From Actinomadura nitritigenes (GTDB lineage Bacteria > Actinomycetota > Actinomycetes > Streptosporangiales > Streptosporangiaceae), in the NCBI RefSeq assembly GCF_017573545.1, contig NZ_JAGEOK010000002.1:186001-250000 (forward strand): a stretch of DNA of 64,000 nucleotides, in the 5' to 3' direction. Position numbers and translations under genes: made by a program. Shown piece by piece: positions 8,292 through 16,395 of the stretch. Under the pieces are notes generated by a model. The model saw only the letters and a list, made by a program, of their open reading frames with translations, had not been told where the DNA came from and searched no databases. Each line of letters starts with the position of its first letter. The first letter of the stretch is position 1.

Positions 8292-8374
8292 GCCCGCTCC
8301 TCGCTCCCGTCTTTTCTGGTCCGGCCCTCGCAGGACACCATGTCACCGTGCCGTCGCGGGGACGTGCGTCCCGG

Positions 8375-8418
8375 CCACCGAGACTTCCGGGACCGGACCG
8401 CGGCCCGCGACCTACCGT
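8375..8418 (+). promoter_or_regulatory. Possible kshA promoter with degenerate steroid box
   Basis: CCACCGAGACT (8375-8385) aligns with the box at the expected distance: 38 bp before the TA of CCTACCGT (8411-8418). The match is weak and is recorded mainly because the spacing agrees. Confidence 0.3.
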
Positions 8419-8454
8419 TCGAATCACCCGTCCATCGCCGAAGGGATGATCCAC

Positions 8455-9606
8455 GTGACAGCAACCGAGTCGGACGCCGTCCGCAAGATCGAGGCGGAGG
8501 CCATCTCCTCCCGTTTCGCCCGGGGATGGCACTGCCTCGGGCTGGCCGAGAAGTTCAAGGACGGCAAGCCCCACACGGTCAACGCGTTCGGGCAGAAGCT
8601 CGTGGTCTTCACCGGTGAGGACGGCAAGACCAACGTCCTGGACGGCTACTGCCGGCACATGGGCGGCGACCTGTCGGACGGCACCGTCAAGGGCAACGAG
8701 ATCGCCTGCCCGTTCCACGACTGGCGCTGGGGCGGCGACGGGCGCTGCAAGAAGATCCCGTACGCGCGGCGGGTGCCGCTGCGCGCGCGCACGGCCGCGT
8801 GGCCGACGATGGAGAAGAACAAGCTCCTGTTCGTCTGGAACGACCCGGAGGGCAAGCAGCCGCCGGAGGACGTGACGATCCCGCTGATCGAGGGCGCCAC
8901 CCGCGACGACTGGACGGACTGGCGCTGGACGGAGCAGGTCGTCCACACCAACTGCCGCGAGATCATCGACAACGTCGTCGACATGGCGCACTTCTTCTAC
9001 ATCCACAACTCGTTCCCGACGTTCTTCAAGAACATCTTCGAGGGACAGGTCGCGACGCAGATCATGAAGGGCAAGAGCCGCCCGGACGCGCGCCGCGAGG
9101 CGAGCGGCAAGGGCGGGCCGCGGATGCTCGGCAACACCTCCGTCGCGTCCTACCACGGCCCGTCCTTCATGATCGACGAGCTGACGTACCACTACGAGGG
9201 CTACGACCTGCACTCCGTGCTGATCAACTGCCACTACCCGATCGACGAGAACTCGTTCTCGCTGCACTCGGGGATCATCGTCCAGCACAGCGACAAGCTG
9301 CCGCCGGAGGTCGCCGAGGCCACCGCGGAGAAGCTGTCGACGTTCATCCTCACCGGGTTCGAGCAGGACGTCGCGATCTGGAAGCGCAAGGCCCGGATCG
9401 ACAACCCGCTGCTGTGCGAGGAGGACGGCCCGGTCTACCAGCTGCGCCGCTGGTACCAGCAGTTCTACGTGGACGTCGCCGACGTGCGGCCGGAGATGAC
9501 CGACCGGTTCGAGTTCGAGATCGACACGACGCGGCCGGTCGAATCGTGGGAGAAGGAGGTCGAGGAGAACCTCGCGCGCCGGGCCGCCGAAGGGGCCTCG
9601 GCGTGA
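8455..9606 (+). CDS. kshA: 3-ketosteroid 9-alpha-hydroxylase, oxygenase subunit
   Basis: A 383-residue Rieske non-heme iron oxygenase that hydroxylates C9 and, with KstD, triggers opening of steroid ring B. Rieske ligands are C66, H68, C85 and H88 (CRHMGGDLSDG, CPFHDW). The mononuclear iron site is H179 and H184 in DMAHFFYIH with D305 in FEQDVAIW. A GTG at 8455 is preferred over the ATG at 8446 because GAAGGGA sits at ideal distance only from the GTG. Its reductase partner is probably KshB at 38519-39544. The stop overlaps the next small gene by GTGA. Confidence 0.92.
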   Translation: MTATESDAVRKIEAEAISSRFARGWHCLGLAEKFKDGKPHTVNAFGQKLVVFTGEDGKTNVLDGYCRHMGGDLSDGTVKGNEIACPFHDWRWGGDGRCKKIPYARRVPLRARTAAWPTMEKNKLLFVWNDPEGKQPPEDVTIPLIEGATRDDWTDWRWTEQVVHTNCREIIDNVVDMAHFFYIHNSFPTFFKNIFEGQVATQIMKGKSRPDARREASGKGGPRMLGNTSVASYHGPSFMIDELTYHYEGYDLHSVLINCHYPIDENSFSLHSGIIVQHSDKLPPEVAEATAEKLSTFILTGFEQDVAIWKRKARIDNPLLCEEDGPVYQLRRWYQQFYVDVADVRPEMTDRFEFEIDTTRPVESWEKEVEENLARRAAEGASA

Positions 9607-9845
9607 CGATCCGCCAGGACGAGCGGCTGGTGGACGGGCCGCTGCTGCCCGTCCGCTGCCGCCGGTGCGCCGCCGAGGTGCTGGTGCGCAAGTCGAGCTG
9701 GGAGCAGACGAGCATCCAGTGGACCGCGCAGGCCCGCGCCGCGTGCCCCGAGCTCGCCGCGGACCCGCACGAGACCTGCCCGGCGCTGCGCTCGGCGATC
9801 CAGGAGGCCGCGCTGACCGGGACGATCACGGTGATCGATGAGTGA
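9603..9845 (+). CDS. Small four-cysteine protein coupled to kshA
   Basis: An 80-residue protein I do not recognise. It has C19 and C22 as CRRC and single C48 and C59, each followed by proline (ACPEL, TCPAL), so four cysteines could bind zinc or a metal cluster. The segment between (VRKSSWEQTSIQWTAQ) is likely helical. The GTG start overlaps the kshA stop and its 3' end overlaps the next SDR by 8 nt, so it is translated within the kshA operon. A role as small metal-binding or redox helper of the oxygenase is possible but unproven. Confidence 0.7.
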   Translation: MTIRQDERLVDGPLLPVRCRRCAAEVLVRKSSWEQTSIQWTAQARAACPELAADPHETCPALRSAIQEAALTGTITVIDE

Positions 9846-10638
9846 CGCGCTGGCCGGCCGGTCCGCGATCGTGACGGGCGCCGGCGACGGCATCGGGCGC
9901 GGCATCGCCCGCCGGTTCGCCGCGGAGGGCGCCCGCGTCCTGGTCGCCGAGCTGAACGCCGAGACGGGTGAGCGGGTCGCCTGGGAACTGGCCGAGGAGT
10001 TCGGGGCGGACGCCCGGTTCGTCGCGACCGACGTCACCGACCGCGACCAGGTCGAGGCGATGGTCGCGTTCTGCGCCGACCTGTGGGGCGGCGTGGACGT
10101 CCTGGTCAACAACGCGTGGGGCGCCGGGACCGTCAGCCGCGTCGAGACCAAGACCGACGAGCAGCTCGCCCGCGGCTTCGCGATGGGCTACTACGGCCCG
10201 TTCTGGGCGATGCGCGCCGCGTTCCCGCACATGAAGAGGCAGGGCTGGGGCCGCGTGATCAACATGTGCTCGCTGAACGGCGTCAACGCGCACATGGGCA
10301 CCCTGGAGTACAACTCGGCGAAGGAGGCGCTGCGCGCGCTGACCCGCACGGCGGCCCGCGAGTGGGCGCCGGCCGGTGTCGTCGTCAACGCCGTCTGCCC
10401 GGGGGCGAAGAGCGCCGCGTTCCGCCGGATGGCGGCCGAGCATCCCGAGATCGAGGCCGCCGCCGACCGGGCCAACCCCATGGGCCGCCTCGGGGACCCC
10501 GAGACCGACATCGCGCCGGTCGTGGTGTTCCTGGCCTCCGACGGCGCCCGCTACCTGACCGGAAACACCCTGTTCGTGGACGGCGGCTCGCACATCAACG
10601 GCGTCGCCTGGACCCCGGACCTGGACGGAGAACAATGA
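9838..10638 (+). CDS. SDR family oxidoreductase in kshA operon
   Basis: A 266-residue SDR: TGAGDGIGRG cofactor loop, NNAWGAG instead of the usual NNAG, catalytic YNSAK, and C-terminal FVDGGSHING. The ATG overlaps the preceding four-cysteine gene and the stop overlaps the next SDR by ATGA, so four genes from kshA onward are co-translated. Likely an alcohol/ketone dehydrogenase for a steroid intermediate; the substrate is not readable. Confidence 0.78.
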   Translation: MSDALAGRSAIVTGAGDGIGRGIARRFAAEGARVLVAELNAETGERVAWELAEEFGADARFVATDVTDRDQVEAMVAFCADLWGGVDVLVNNAWGAGTVSRVETKTDEQLARGFAMGYYGPFWAMRAAFPHMKRQGWGRVINMCSLNGVNAHMGTLEYNSAKEALRALTRTAAREWAPAGVVVNAVCPGAKSAAFRRMAAEHPEIEAAADRANPMGRLGDPETDIAPVVVFLASDGARYLTGNTLFVDGGSHINGVAWTPDLDGEQ

Positions 10639-11423
10639 TCGACCGCTATGGCCCGTGGGCCGTCATCGCCGGCGGCTCCGAGGGCGTCGGCTCCGCCTTC
10701 GCCCACCGGCTGGCCGACGCGGGGCTGAACCTCGTGCTGATCGCCCGCAAGCCCGGGCCGCTGGAGCGCACCGCCGAGGAGGTCCGCGCCAAGGGCGTGG
10801 AGGTCCGCACCATCGAGCTGGACCTCGTCGCCCCGGACCCGCTGAAGCGGATCCGCGAGGTCACCGACGGCCTGGACGTCGGGCTCCTGGTCTTCAACGC
10901 GGGCGCCAACAGCTACGGCCACGAGTTCGTGTCCGGCGACCTGGACCGCTTCCAGGGCGTCATCGACCTGAACATCACCGCGCAGCTGTCGCTGACGCAC
11001 CACTTCGGCGGGCTGATGAAGGAGCGCGGGCGCGGCGGGATCCTGCTGGTCGGCTCGCTCGCCGGCTACATGGGGCAGCCGCAGATCAGCATCTACTCGG
11101 CGGTGAAGGCGTTCGGCCGCGTGTTCGCCGAGGGGCTGTGGCTGGAGCTGCGCGAGCACGGCGTGGACGTGCTGGAGCTCGTCCTCGGCGTCACCCGCAC
11201 CCCGGCGATGGAACGCGCCGGCCTCAACATGGACATCCCGGGCCTGAACGTCGCCGAACCCGACGACATCGCCCGCGAGGGCCTGGAGCACCTGTCCGAG
11301 GGGCCCGTCTGGGTCGCGGGCGGCAACTACAAGGCCGCCCAGAAGCGCAACGGCTTCCCCCGCAACGAGCTGGTCGCGGGCGCCCACGAGGCCATGAAGC
11401 GGATGCTCCCGAAGCCGTCCTGA
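10635..11423 (+). CDS. SDR family oxidoreductase, last gene of kshA operon
   Basis: A 262-residue SDR of the extended DltE/11-beta-HSD-like type: GGSEGVGSAFA cofactor region, FNAGAN, catalytic YSAVK, and a C-terminus ending in a basic tail rather than the usual DGG motif. It lacks the NNAG signature and has WVAGGNYKAA late in the sequence. ATGA overlap with the preceding SDR and a perfect hairpin 18 bp after the stop mark the operon end. Substrate unknown. Confidence 0.75.
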   Translation: MIDRYGPWAVIAGGSEGVGSAFAHRLADAGLNLVLIARKPGPLERTAEEVRAKGVEVRTIELDLVAPDPLKRIREVTDGLDVGLLVFNAGANSYGHEFVSGDLDRFQGVIDLNITAQLSLTHHFGGLMKERGRGGILLVGSLAGYMGQPQISIYSAVKAFGRVFAEGLWLELREHGVDVLELVLGVTRTPAMERAGLNMDIPGLNVAEPDDIAREGLEHLSEGPVWVAGGNYKAAQKRNGFPRNELVAGAHEAMKRMLPKPS

Positions 11424-11440
11424 GCCCTCTCCTTCCTTCC

Positions 11441-11465
11441 GGCCGCCCCGCTCTCTGGGGCGGCC
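11441..11465. terminator. Hairpin terminator of kshA operon
   Basis: GGCCGCCCC and GGGGCGGCC form a perfect 9-bp stem around a 7-nt loop, between the SDR and the convergent marR gene. Confidence 0.8.
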
Positions 11466-11489
11466 GTCGTCATGCGGGCCGCCGTGTCG

Positions 11490-11924
11490 TCATGCGGGAC
11501 CGTCGACGTGCGACGCGTAGAGGCGTCTCAGCAGCTGGTTGAGCTGGGCGCGCTCCGCCGGGTCGAGAGCGCTCAGGAACCCGTCCTGCTCCTCGGCCGC
11601 CGCGCCGGCGATCGCGGTGACGAGCGCCTTGCCCCGCTCGGTGAGCGCGACGGTGCGGCGGCGCCTGTCCGCCTCGTCCGGGCGCCGCTCCACGAGCCCG
11701 CGCCGGACCAGCGAGTCGAGCACCGCGACGATGTTGCGGGCGTCCACGGCGACGAGCCCGGCGAGCCGCCGCTGCCCCTGCGGCCCGTGCTCGTCGAGCA
11801 TCACCAGCACCGCGTACTGCCCCTGCGTCAGGTCGTGCGCGGCGAGGAACGCCGTCCACGACCGCGCCGTCAGCGAGCCCAGCCGGGCCAGGAGGAATCC
11901 GGTTCCCCGCTCGTACGCGTTCAC
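11490..11924 (-). CDS. MarR-family transcriptional regulator
   Basis: A 144-residue winged-helix regulator with the MarR pattern: LTQGQYAVLVMLDE, LAGLVAVDARNIVAVLDSL as recognition region and RRPDEADRRRRTVALTERG as the wing. GTG start at 11924, with TAGGAT 6 nt upstream, indicates a leaderless mRNA. It is divergent from an epoxide-hydrolase-like gene across a 52-bp region that holds two identical-arm palindromes, so it very likely represses both genes and is released by a small ligand. Ligand unknown. Confidence 0.88.
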   Translation of the reverse strand: MNAYERGTGFLLARLGSLTARSWTAFLAAHDLTQGQYAVLVMLDEHGPQGQRRLAGLVAVDARNIVAVLDSLVRRGLVERRPDEADRRRRTVALTERGKALVTAIAGAAAEEQDGFLSALDPAERAQLNQLLRRLYASHVDGPA

Positions 11925-11930
11925 GCCCCC

Positions 11931-11936
11931 ATCCTA
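11931..11936 (-). promoter_or_regulatory. Leaderless -10 element of marR
   Basis: TAGGAT on the minus strand, exactly 6 nt before the GTG start. Confidence 0.6.
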
Positions 11937-11943
11937 GTTAGTG

Positions 11944-11981
11944 GACATGCCTCATGTCGTTTGATAGACATGGAACATGTC
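11944..11981. promoter_or_regulatory. Two tandem MarR operators
   Basis: GACATGCCTCATGTC (11944-11958) and GACATGGAACATGTC (11967-11981) are perfect 6-bp-arm palindromes with 3-nt centres, 23 bp apart centre to centre (about two helical turns). The second overlaps the -10-like TAGACA (11965-11970) and the hydrolase start codon. Confidence 0.85.
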
Positions 11982-12813
11982 AATCCGCCATGCCCGTGTT
12001 CCCATCGACGGCCACTGCCTGCACGTCGCCGAGTCCGGCGACCCGCGCGGCCGACCGTTCCTGTTCCTGCACGGCTGGCCCGAGTCATGGCGGACGTGGA
12101 CGGGCGTCATGGCGGCCGCACCCCCCGCCGCCCGGCTGATCGCCATCGACCTCCCCGGCGTCGGCGCGTCCACCGGGGCCGTCGCCGGCGGCTCGAAGCG
12201 CGACCTCGCCTCCCTCGTCCGCGGCCTCGTCGAGCGGCTCGGCCTGGCCGACCTGACCCTCGTCGGCCACGACGCCGGAGGCATGATCGCCTACGCCTAC
12301 CTCCGCCACCACGACGCCGCCCGCGTCGTCATCATGAACACGGTGATCCCCGGCCTGGACCCGTGGGACGACGTCCTGCGCGACCCCCGCGTCTGGCACT
12401 TCGGCCTGCACGCCGTCCCGTCGCTGCCGGAGGCGCTCGTCCGGGGCCGCGAGCGCGAGTACTTCGACTACTTCTACGACGTGCTGTCCGCCGACCCGTC
12501 CAGGATCACGCCGGAATCGCGGGCCGCCCACGCCGCCGCCTACGGCACCGGCGCCGCGCTCACCGCCGGCTTCGACCTCTACCGCGCGTTCGCCCAGGAC
12601 GCCGAGGACAACGCGGCCTGCACCGGCCCCGTCACCACCCCGCTGCTCTACCTGCGCGGCGACCGCGAGGGCGACGCCGCCGCGTACGCGCGCGGCTTCC
12701 GCGCCGCCGGCGTCCGCGACCTCACGACGGCGACCGTCGAGGACGCCGGGCACTTCGCCCAGGAGGAGCAGCCGTCCCGGGTGTGGTCCCGCATCGCCTC
12801 CTTCGCGGGGTGA
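11977..12813 (+). CDS. Alpha/beta hydrolase, epoxide-hydrolase-like
   Basis: A 278-residue alpha/beta hydrolase with HGWPESW oxyanion motif, GHDAGG nucleophile elbow (Asp nucleophile, as in epoxide hydrolases and haloalkane dehalogenases) and late histidine in EDAGHFAQEEQP. The start ATG lies inside a MarR operator with TAGACA 6 nt upstream, so the mRNA is probably leaderless and blocked by the divergent MarR protein. Likely role is detoxification or catabolism of an epoxide or ester inducer. Confidence 0.82.
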   Translation: MSIRHARVPIDGHCLHVAESGDPRGRPFLFLHGWPESWRTWTGVMAAAPPAARLIAIDLPGVGASTGAVAGGSKRDLASLVRGLVERLGLADLTLVGHDAGGMIAYAYLRHHDAARVVIMNTVIPGLDPWDDVLRDPRVWHFGLHAVPSLPEALVRGREREYFDYFYDVLSADPSRITPESRAAHAAAYGTGAALTAGFDLYRAFAQDAEDNAACTGPVTTPLLYLRGDREGDAAAYARGFRAAGVRDLTTATVEDAGHFAQEEQPSRVWSRIASFAG

Positions 12814-12882
12814 AAGATCCGGGGATCTCGTGACATGTGGAGGTGACCCCCCGAGGAGGCCACATGCGGAGGATCCCGCTTC

Positions 12883-13401
12883 ATGGATAAAGAGGAGTTC
12901 GCGGCCGTCTACGCCACGACCTACCGAGGGCTGCTCGGATACGCGCTGCGCCGCTGCGACACCCCCGAGGACGCCGCCGACGTCGTCGCGGAGACCTTCA
13001 CGATCGCCTGGCGGCGCGCCGCCGACGTCCCCTCCGGCGACGCGGCCCGCCTGTGGCTGTACGGGGTGGCGCGCCGCGTCATCGCCAACCACCGGCGCGG
13101 CGTCCAGCGCCACGCGGACAAGACGGCGGCGCTGCGCGCGGGCCTGACCGCGCCCGTCCACGACGACTCCCCCGTGAACGAGGTGTTCCGCGCCCTCCCC
13201 GACCGCGACCGCGAACTCCTCACGCTCGTCGCGTGGGAGGGCCTGTCCGTCCCCGAGATCGCGGCGGTGCTCGGCTGCTCCCGCAACGCGGTGAGCATCC
13301 GCCTCCACCGCGCCCGCAAACGCTTCGCGCGCGCCCTGCGCGCCGCCGGCGTCGACCAACCGGGGCCGGGCAGGCCCGTCCTGAGGAGCGAACTGGCATG
13401 A
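12883..13401 (+). CDS. ECF-type RNA polymerase sigma factor
   Basis: A 172-residue sigma-70 family factor: region 2 (FAAVYATTYRGLLGYALRRC, DAADVVAETFTIAWRR) and region 4 (LLTLVAWEGLSVPEIAAVLG, SRNAVSIRLHRARKR). ATG follows GGAGGATC. The stop overlaps the next gene (ATGA), whose membrane-anchored product is the obvious partner. Upstream, the inverted pair CATGTGG/CCACATG (12834-12840, 12860-12866) lies in the probable promoter, and AGATCC/GGATCT arms follow the previous gene at 12816-12829. Confidence 0.88.
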   Translation: MDKEEFAAVYATTYRGLLGYALRRCDTPEDAADVVAETFTIAWRRAADVPSGDAARLWLYGVARRVIANHRRGVQRHADKTAALRAGLTAPVHDDSPVNEVFRALPDRDRELLTLVAWEGLSVPEIAAVLGCSRNAVSIRLHRARKRFARALRAAGVDQPGPGRPVLRSELA

Positions 13402-14288
13402 CGTACCCGGTGGACGACCTCGTGGCGTCCCTGAACCCCGTCCGCGACGACGACGTCCCCGCGCCGGGCGAGACGGCCCGCGCCCTGCTGGCCGCCATCA
13501 CCGCGATGCCCGCCCCGGCCCCGCGCCGCCGCTTCCGCCCGCGCCTGCGCTTGCGCTTCGCGGTCGCCGCCGCCGTGGCCGTCGCCGCCGCCACCGCGGC
13601 GCTCATCGCCGTCCCCGCCCGCGACTCCGGCCCGCTGCGCAGCTACGCCAACGCGGCCGTGCGGATCGACGTGACGGGCGACGACGAGTACGAGGTCGAG
13701 GTGAAGGACGCCTACGCCGACCAGCGCAAGTTCCGCGAGGCGTTCGCGAGGTTCGGGCTCGACGTCCGGCTGCGGATCGTGCCGGTCTCTCCGGGCGAGG
13801 AACGCCGCCTCATCCGCGTCGGCCCGCTCCACGCCGCGAGCGGCGGCCTGCCGCCGGGCGGCGTGACCGGCACGTCCGACACCGCCCTGAAGTGCCCGCC
13901 GGACCTCGGCAGCTGCCCGCTCCGGGTCAGGCTCGGCGGCGCGATGTTCCACCTGGAGGGCGCCGACATCGTCCTCGGCCGAACCGCCCGGCCAGGCGAG
14001 CTCTACCAGGACACCGGGCCGACGCCGGGCGACCACCCGAAGAGCCTGCATCTCACCGGCCGCACCGTCGCTCAGGCCCTCACCGACCTCGACCGCCGCG
14101 GGCTGACCTGCGCTTTCTTCCTCGGCGAGTTCAAGCCCGACCTCTCGGGCGGCGGCTGGGACGCGCCCGCGAGCTGGCGCCCTTCCGGCGACCGGCGGAT
14201 CACCGGCGCCTGGATGCGCAGCTCGAACTCGGTCGGGCTGCTCGTCACCCCGGCGAAGGGCGACCCCGAACCCGTCCCGGGCAACTGA
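13398..14288 (+). CDS. Membrane-anchored partner of the ECF sigma factor, CU044_5270-type
   Basis: A 296-residue protein with a cytoplasmic N-terminus of about 50 residues rich in Asp/Ala, an arginine-rich stop (RRRFRPRLRLRF), one transmembrane helix near residues 55-72 and a large extracytoplasmic part with two cysteines (LKCPPDLGSCP). The architecture is that of proteins co-encoded with ECF factors in actinomycetes that act as anti-sigma or sensor. Translational coupling with the sigma gene supports this. No ZAS zinc motif (HxxxCxxC) is visible in the N-terminus, so any anti-sigma action would be of an atypical kind. Confidence 0.68.
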   Translation: MTYPVDDLVASLNPVRDDDVPAPGETARALLAAITAMPAPAPRRRFRPRLRLRFAVAAAVAVAAATAALIAVPARDSGPLRSYANAAVRIDVTGDDEYEVEVKDAYADQRKFREAFARFGLDVRLRIVPVSPGEERRLIRVGPLHAASGGLPPGGVTGTSDTALKCPPDLGSCPLRVRLGGAMFHLEGADIVLGRTARPGELYQDTGPTPGDHPKSLHLTGRTVAQALTDLDRRGLTCAFFLGEFKPDLSGGGWDAPASWRPSGDRRITGAWMRSSNSVGLLVTPAKGDPEPVPGN

Positions 14289-14295
14289 CGCCGTT

Positions 14296-14646
14296 TCACC
14301 ATGTCGCGGGGAACATGCGGTGCCTGAGCAGGCGGCCGACCCGCTCGGCCGCCGCGTTCACGTCTCCGCACGGGAGAAGGAAACGGCTCCGGCGTCGCAG
14401 CACCTCGCAATAGGCCCACCCGTTCCCGGGCACAGGACGCACGCCCACGACGACGCCCACGTCCTCAGCGACGCCGCTCGCATAAATCCACAGCAGCGGC
14501 TCCGGGAACGGAAAACGGTCGTCCCGGTAGAACTTCACGCAACGCCATCCGTCCATTCGCACGGCGACGGACAGATGATCCAGATACCGGACGGCGCATT
14601 CACGGCGACGGTGCGTCCGCCACCGCAGGAGAACCCGGCCGGGCAT
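14296..14646 (-). CDS. Hypothetical protein downstream of the ATPase
   Basis: A 116-residue protein without a family I can name, rich in Arg, Trp and aromatic residues (MDGWRCVKFYRDD, PLLWIYASG). No signal peptide or membrane helix. Its ATG overlaps the stop of the histidine-kinase-like ATPase gene by one base (TGATG), so it is coupled to it and may work in the same WhiJ/AbaA-like regulatory unit. A longer in-frame reading to 14988 is excluded because it is an antisense-frame artefact of the ATPase gene. Confidence 0.6.
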   Translation of the reverse strand: MPGRVLLRWRTHRRRECAVRYLDHLSVAVRMDGWRCVKFYRDDRFPFPEPLLWIYASGVAEDVGVVVGVRPVPGNGWAYCEVLRRRSRFLLPCGDVNAAAERVGRLLRHRMFPATW

Positions 14647-15092
14647 CAGAAGGCGACCTCCGCCCAGACCCATTTGCCGGGGCTCGTCCGCTCCACGCCG
14701 CACCGGCTCGCGAGGGCCTGGACGATCGGGAGGCCCCACCCGCCCGTGCCGTCGTCGTGCCCCGCGTCCAGCGCACACGCGTCGGGGACGATGTCGTCCA
14801 GCGTCATCTCCACCACCGGCCTGGCGACCGGCATGGCGTCCGAGGCGTCCCAGACCTGGAGCACGACGGCCCGCGCCTCCCGGGCAAACCTGACCCGGAT
14901 CTCCCGATCCGGCGTACTTTGTATGGCATTCGCGACCAGCTCTCCGGCGATGAGCTGAACGTCCCCCGACAAAGCCAGGAGACCCCATTCGGTGAGCCGG
15001 AACTCGATCAGCGCCCGCACCATCCCCGGCACCGTGGCCGCCGCCAGACAGACCACATCCAGTTCGCCCGAATTAGCGGCTTTAATCCCCAT
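14646..15092 (-). CDS. ATP-binding protein of the RsbW/anti-sigma kinase type
   Basis: A 148-residue GHKL ATPase domain standing alone: N-box GELVANAIQST, G1 box VWDASDAMP and G2 box GTGGWGLPIV. Such proteins act as serine kinases/anti-sigma factors or, in streptomycetes, as members of WhiJ/AbaA-type loci. It is divergent from an XRE/DUF5753 gene followed by two DUF397 genes, which is that locus type. A small unknown gene follows with 1-nt overlap. Confidence 0.8.
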   Translation of the reverse strand: MGIKAANSGELDVVCLAAATVPGMVRALIEFRLTEWGLLALSGDVQLIAGELVANAIQSTPDREIRVRFAREARAVVLQVWDASDAMPVARPVVEMTLDDIVPDACALDAGHDDGTGGWGLPIVQALASRCGVERTSPGKWVWAEVAF

Positions 15093-15203
15093 GACCTCCC
15101 CCTTCTCTCCCGCGATTTCAAGGACAAGAATGAGAGGGCCTGGTTACGTTGTCACCATTGCCGGACAGGTTGGCAACTCCCTCCCCCCGGAAGGCGGTCG
15201 ATC

Positions 15204-16013
15204 ATGGTCAGGAAGTCCCCCGACCCGGACGTGTCGCTCTACGCCCTCATCGCCTACTACCTGCGATTCCTCCGCCAGAAGCACCGGATGACCCAGGAGG
15301 AGGTCGGAAAGATCATCGGCTGCACCAAGAGCCAAGTTTCCAAGTACGAGGGCGGCACCCGCCAACTCGACGAACGCGAGGCTGACATCCTGGACCAACT
15401 CTGGGACACGGGCGGCATCCTCACGATCCTCCTGCGCTACGCCAAGCTCGGCGTGGACCCCAACTGGTCCGAGAAGCTCCGCAAGTACCAGCGCGACGCG
15501 TCCGTCCTACGCATCTACAGCGAGAACATCATTCCGCTCCCCTTCCAAGTGGAGGGGTACGCCAGAGCCCTGCTCAGCGCGGGTCACGCCGCCGGGCTCG
15601 TGGACGACATCGACGCCGCAGTCGCAAGGCGTATGGAACACCAAGCCGCGATACTCACCGACGACCCCAGAATCTGGGCCGTCCTCGACGAGGTCGCTTT
15701 GCGCCCTATGGGAGGCACCTCGGTCATGGAGGAACAGCGTGACCTGCTTCTCAAGCTTGCAGAGCTTCACCACATCTCAATCCGCGTCCTTCCGGAGAGT
15801 GCAGCACCCCATATCGGATTGGACGGCTCCTTCTGCTGCTTCGAGCTCCCCAAGAACGTCCAGGCCGCGTTCGCTGGAACGAATCTCGACGTAGGGCGAG
15901 TCATAGAGGGGCAAGGCGAGGCGGCTGGTGTGGCTGTACGCTTCGAGCAGATCGCTGCGCGGGCCTGGAACGAGGCCCAGTCACTCGAATGGATAGCGAG
16001 GATGCGCACATGA
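15204..16013 (+). CDS. XRE helix-turn-helix regulator with DUF5753 domain (WhiJ-like)
   Basis: A 269-residue protein: N-terminal XRE helix-turn-helix (LRQKHRMTQEEVGKIIGCTK, QVSKYEGG) and C-terminal DUF5753 (IPLPFQVEGYARALL, RMEHQAAIL, GSFCCFELP). GGAAGGCGG precedes the ATG. The stop overlaps the first DUF397 gene by ATGA. In Streptomyces, WhiJ-type regulators pair with a DUF397 protein that modulates DNA binding, so this is probably a developmental or antibiotic-linked regulator. Confidence 0.85.
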   Translation: MVRKSPDPDVSLYALIAYYLRFLRQKHRMTQEEVGKIIGCTKSQVSKYEGGTRQLDEREADILDQLWDTGGILTILLRYAKLGVDPNWSEKLRKYQRDASVLRIYSENIIPLPFQVEGYARALLSAGHAAGLVDDIDAAVARRMEHQAAILTDDPRIWAVLDEVALRPMGGTSVMEEQRDLLLKLAELHHISIRVLPESAAPHIGLDGSFCCFELPKNVQAAFAGTNLDVGRVIEGQGEAAGVAVRFEQIAARAWNEAQSLEWIARMRT

Positions 16014-16198
16014 CGAGTTGGCGAAAGTCCAGCCACAGCGGCCAAGGCGGTACTGGCGAGTGCGTGGAATTGGCTCGCCTTTCCCACGGCGTCGCCGTCC
16101 GGGACAGCAAGAACCCCCAAGCAGGCCACCTCGAACTCCCCCACCGAACCTTCGCCGCGCTGCTCGACCAGCTGAGGCGTGAGCGTCCCTCCAACTGA
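16010..16198 (+). CDS. DUF397 protein, copy 1
   Basis: A 62-residue DUF397 protein with the family signature WRKSSHSGQGG, CVELA and VAVRDSKNP, then a C-terminal helix FAALLDQLRRE. The ATG at 16010 overlaps the regulator stop. DUF397 proteins are small partners of WhiJ-type regulators. It is duplicated immediately downstream. Confidence 0.85.
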   Translation: MTSWRKSSHSGQGGTGECVELARLSHGVAVRDSKNPQAGHLELPHRTFAALLDQLRRERPSN

Positions 16199-16209
16199 CG
16201 GAGCGCAGT

Positions 16210-16395
16210 GTGACCACCTGGCGGAAGTCCAGCCATAGCGACGAGACCGGCGGCCAGTGCGTGGAAGTAGCCGCTCTCCCCAGGGCCATTGCCATCCGTG
16301 ACAGCAAGTCTCCGGCGGCCGGGCGCCTCGAACTCCCCCGGCACTCCTTCGCCGCACTGCTCGCCCACCTGAGGCGCGAGCGCCCCTCCGACTGA
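16210..16395 (+). CDS. DUF397 protein, copy 2
   Basis: A 61-residue second DUF397 protein (WRKSSHSDETGGQCVEVA, IAIRDSKSP, FAALLAHLRRE), GTG start, 11 bp after copy 1. It differs from copy 1 mainly around residues 12-35. The tandem pair is a recent duplication with a 197-bp period that includes flanking sequence; the copies may have diverged for different regulators. Confidence 0.82.
   Translation: MTTWRKSSHSDETGGQCVEVAALPRAIAIRDSKSPAAGRLELPRHSFAALLAHLRRERPSD

Noticed and set aside
14647..14988. Upstream extension of the hypothetical gene at 14296-14646
   Set aside because: This part lies in another frame of the ATPase gene, and the translation is Arg/Gly-rich; the start at 14646 couples naturally to the ATPase stop.
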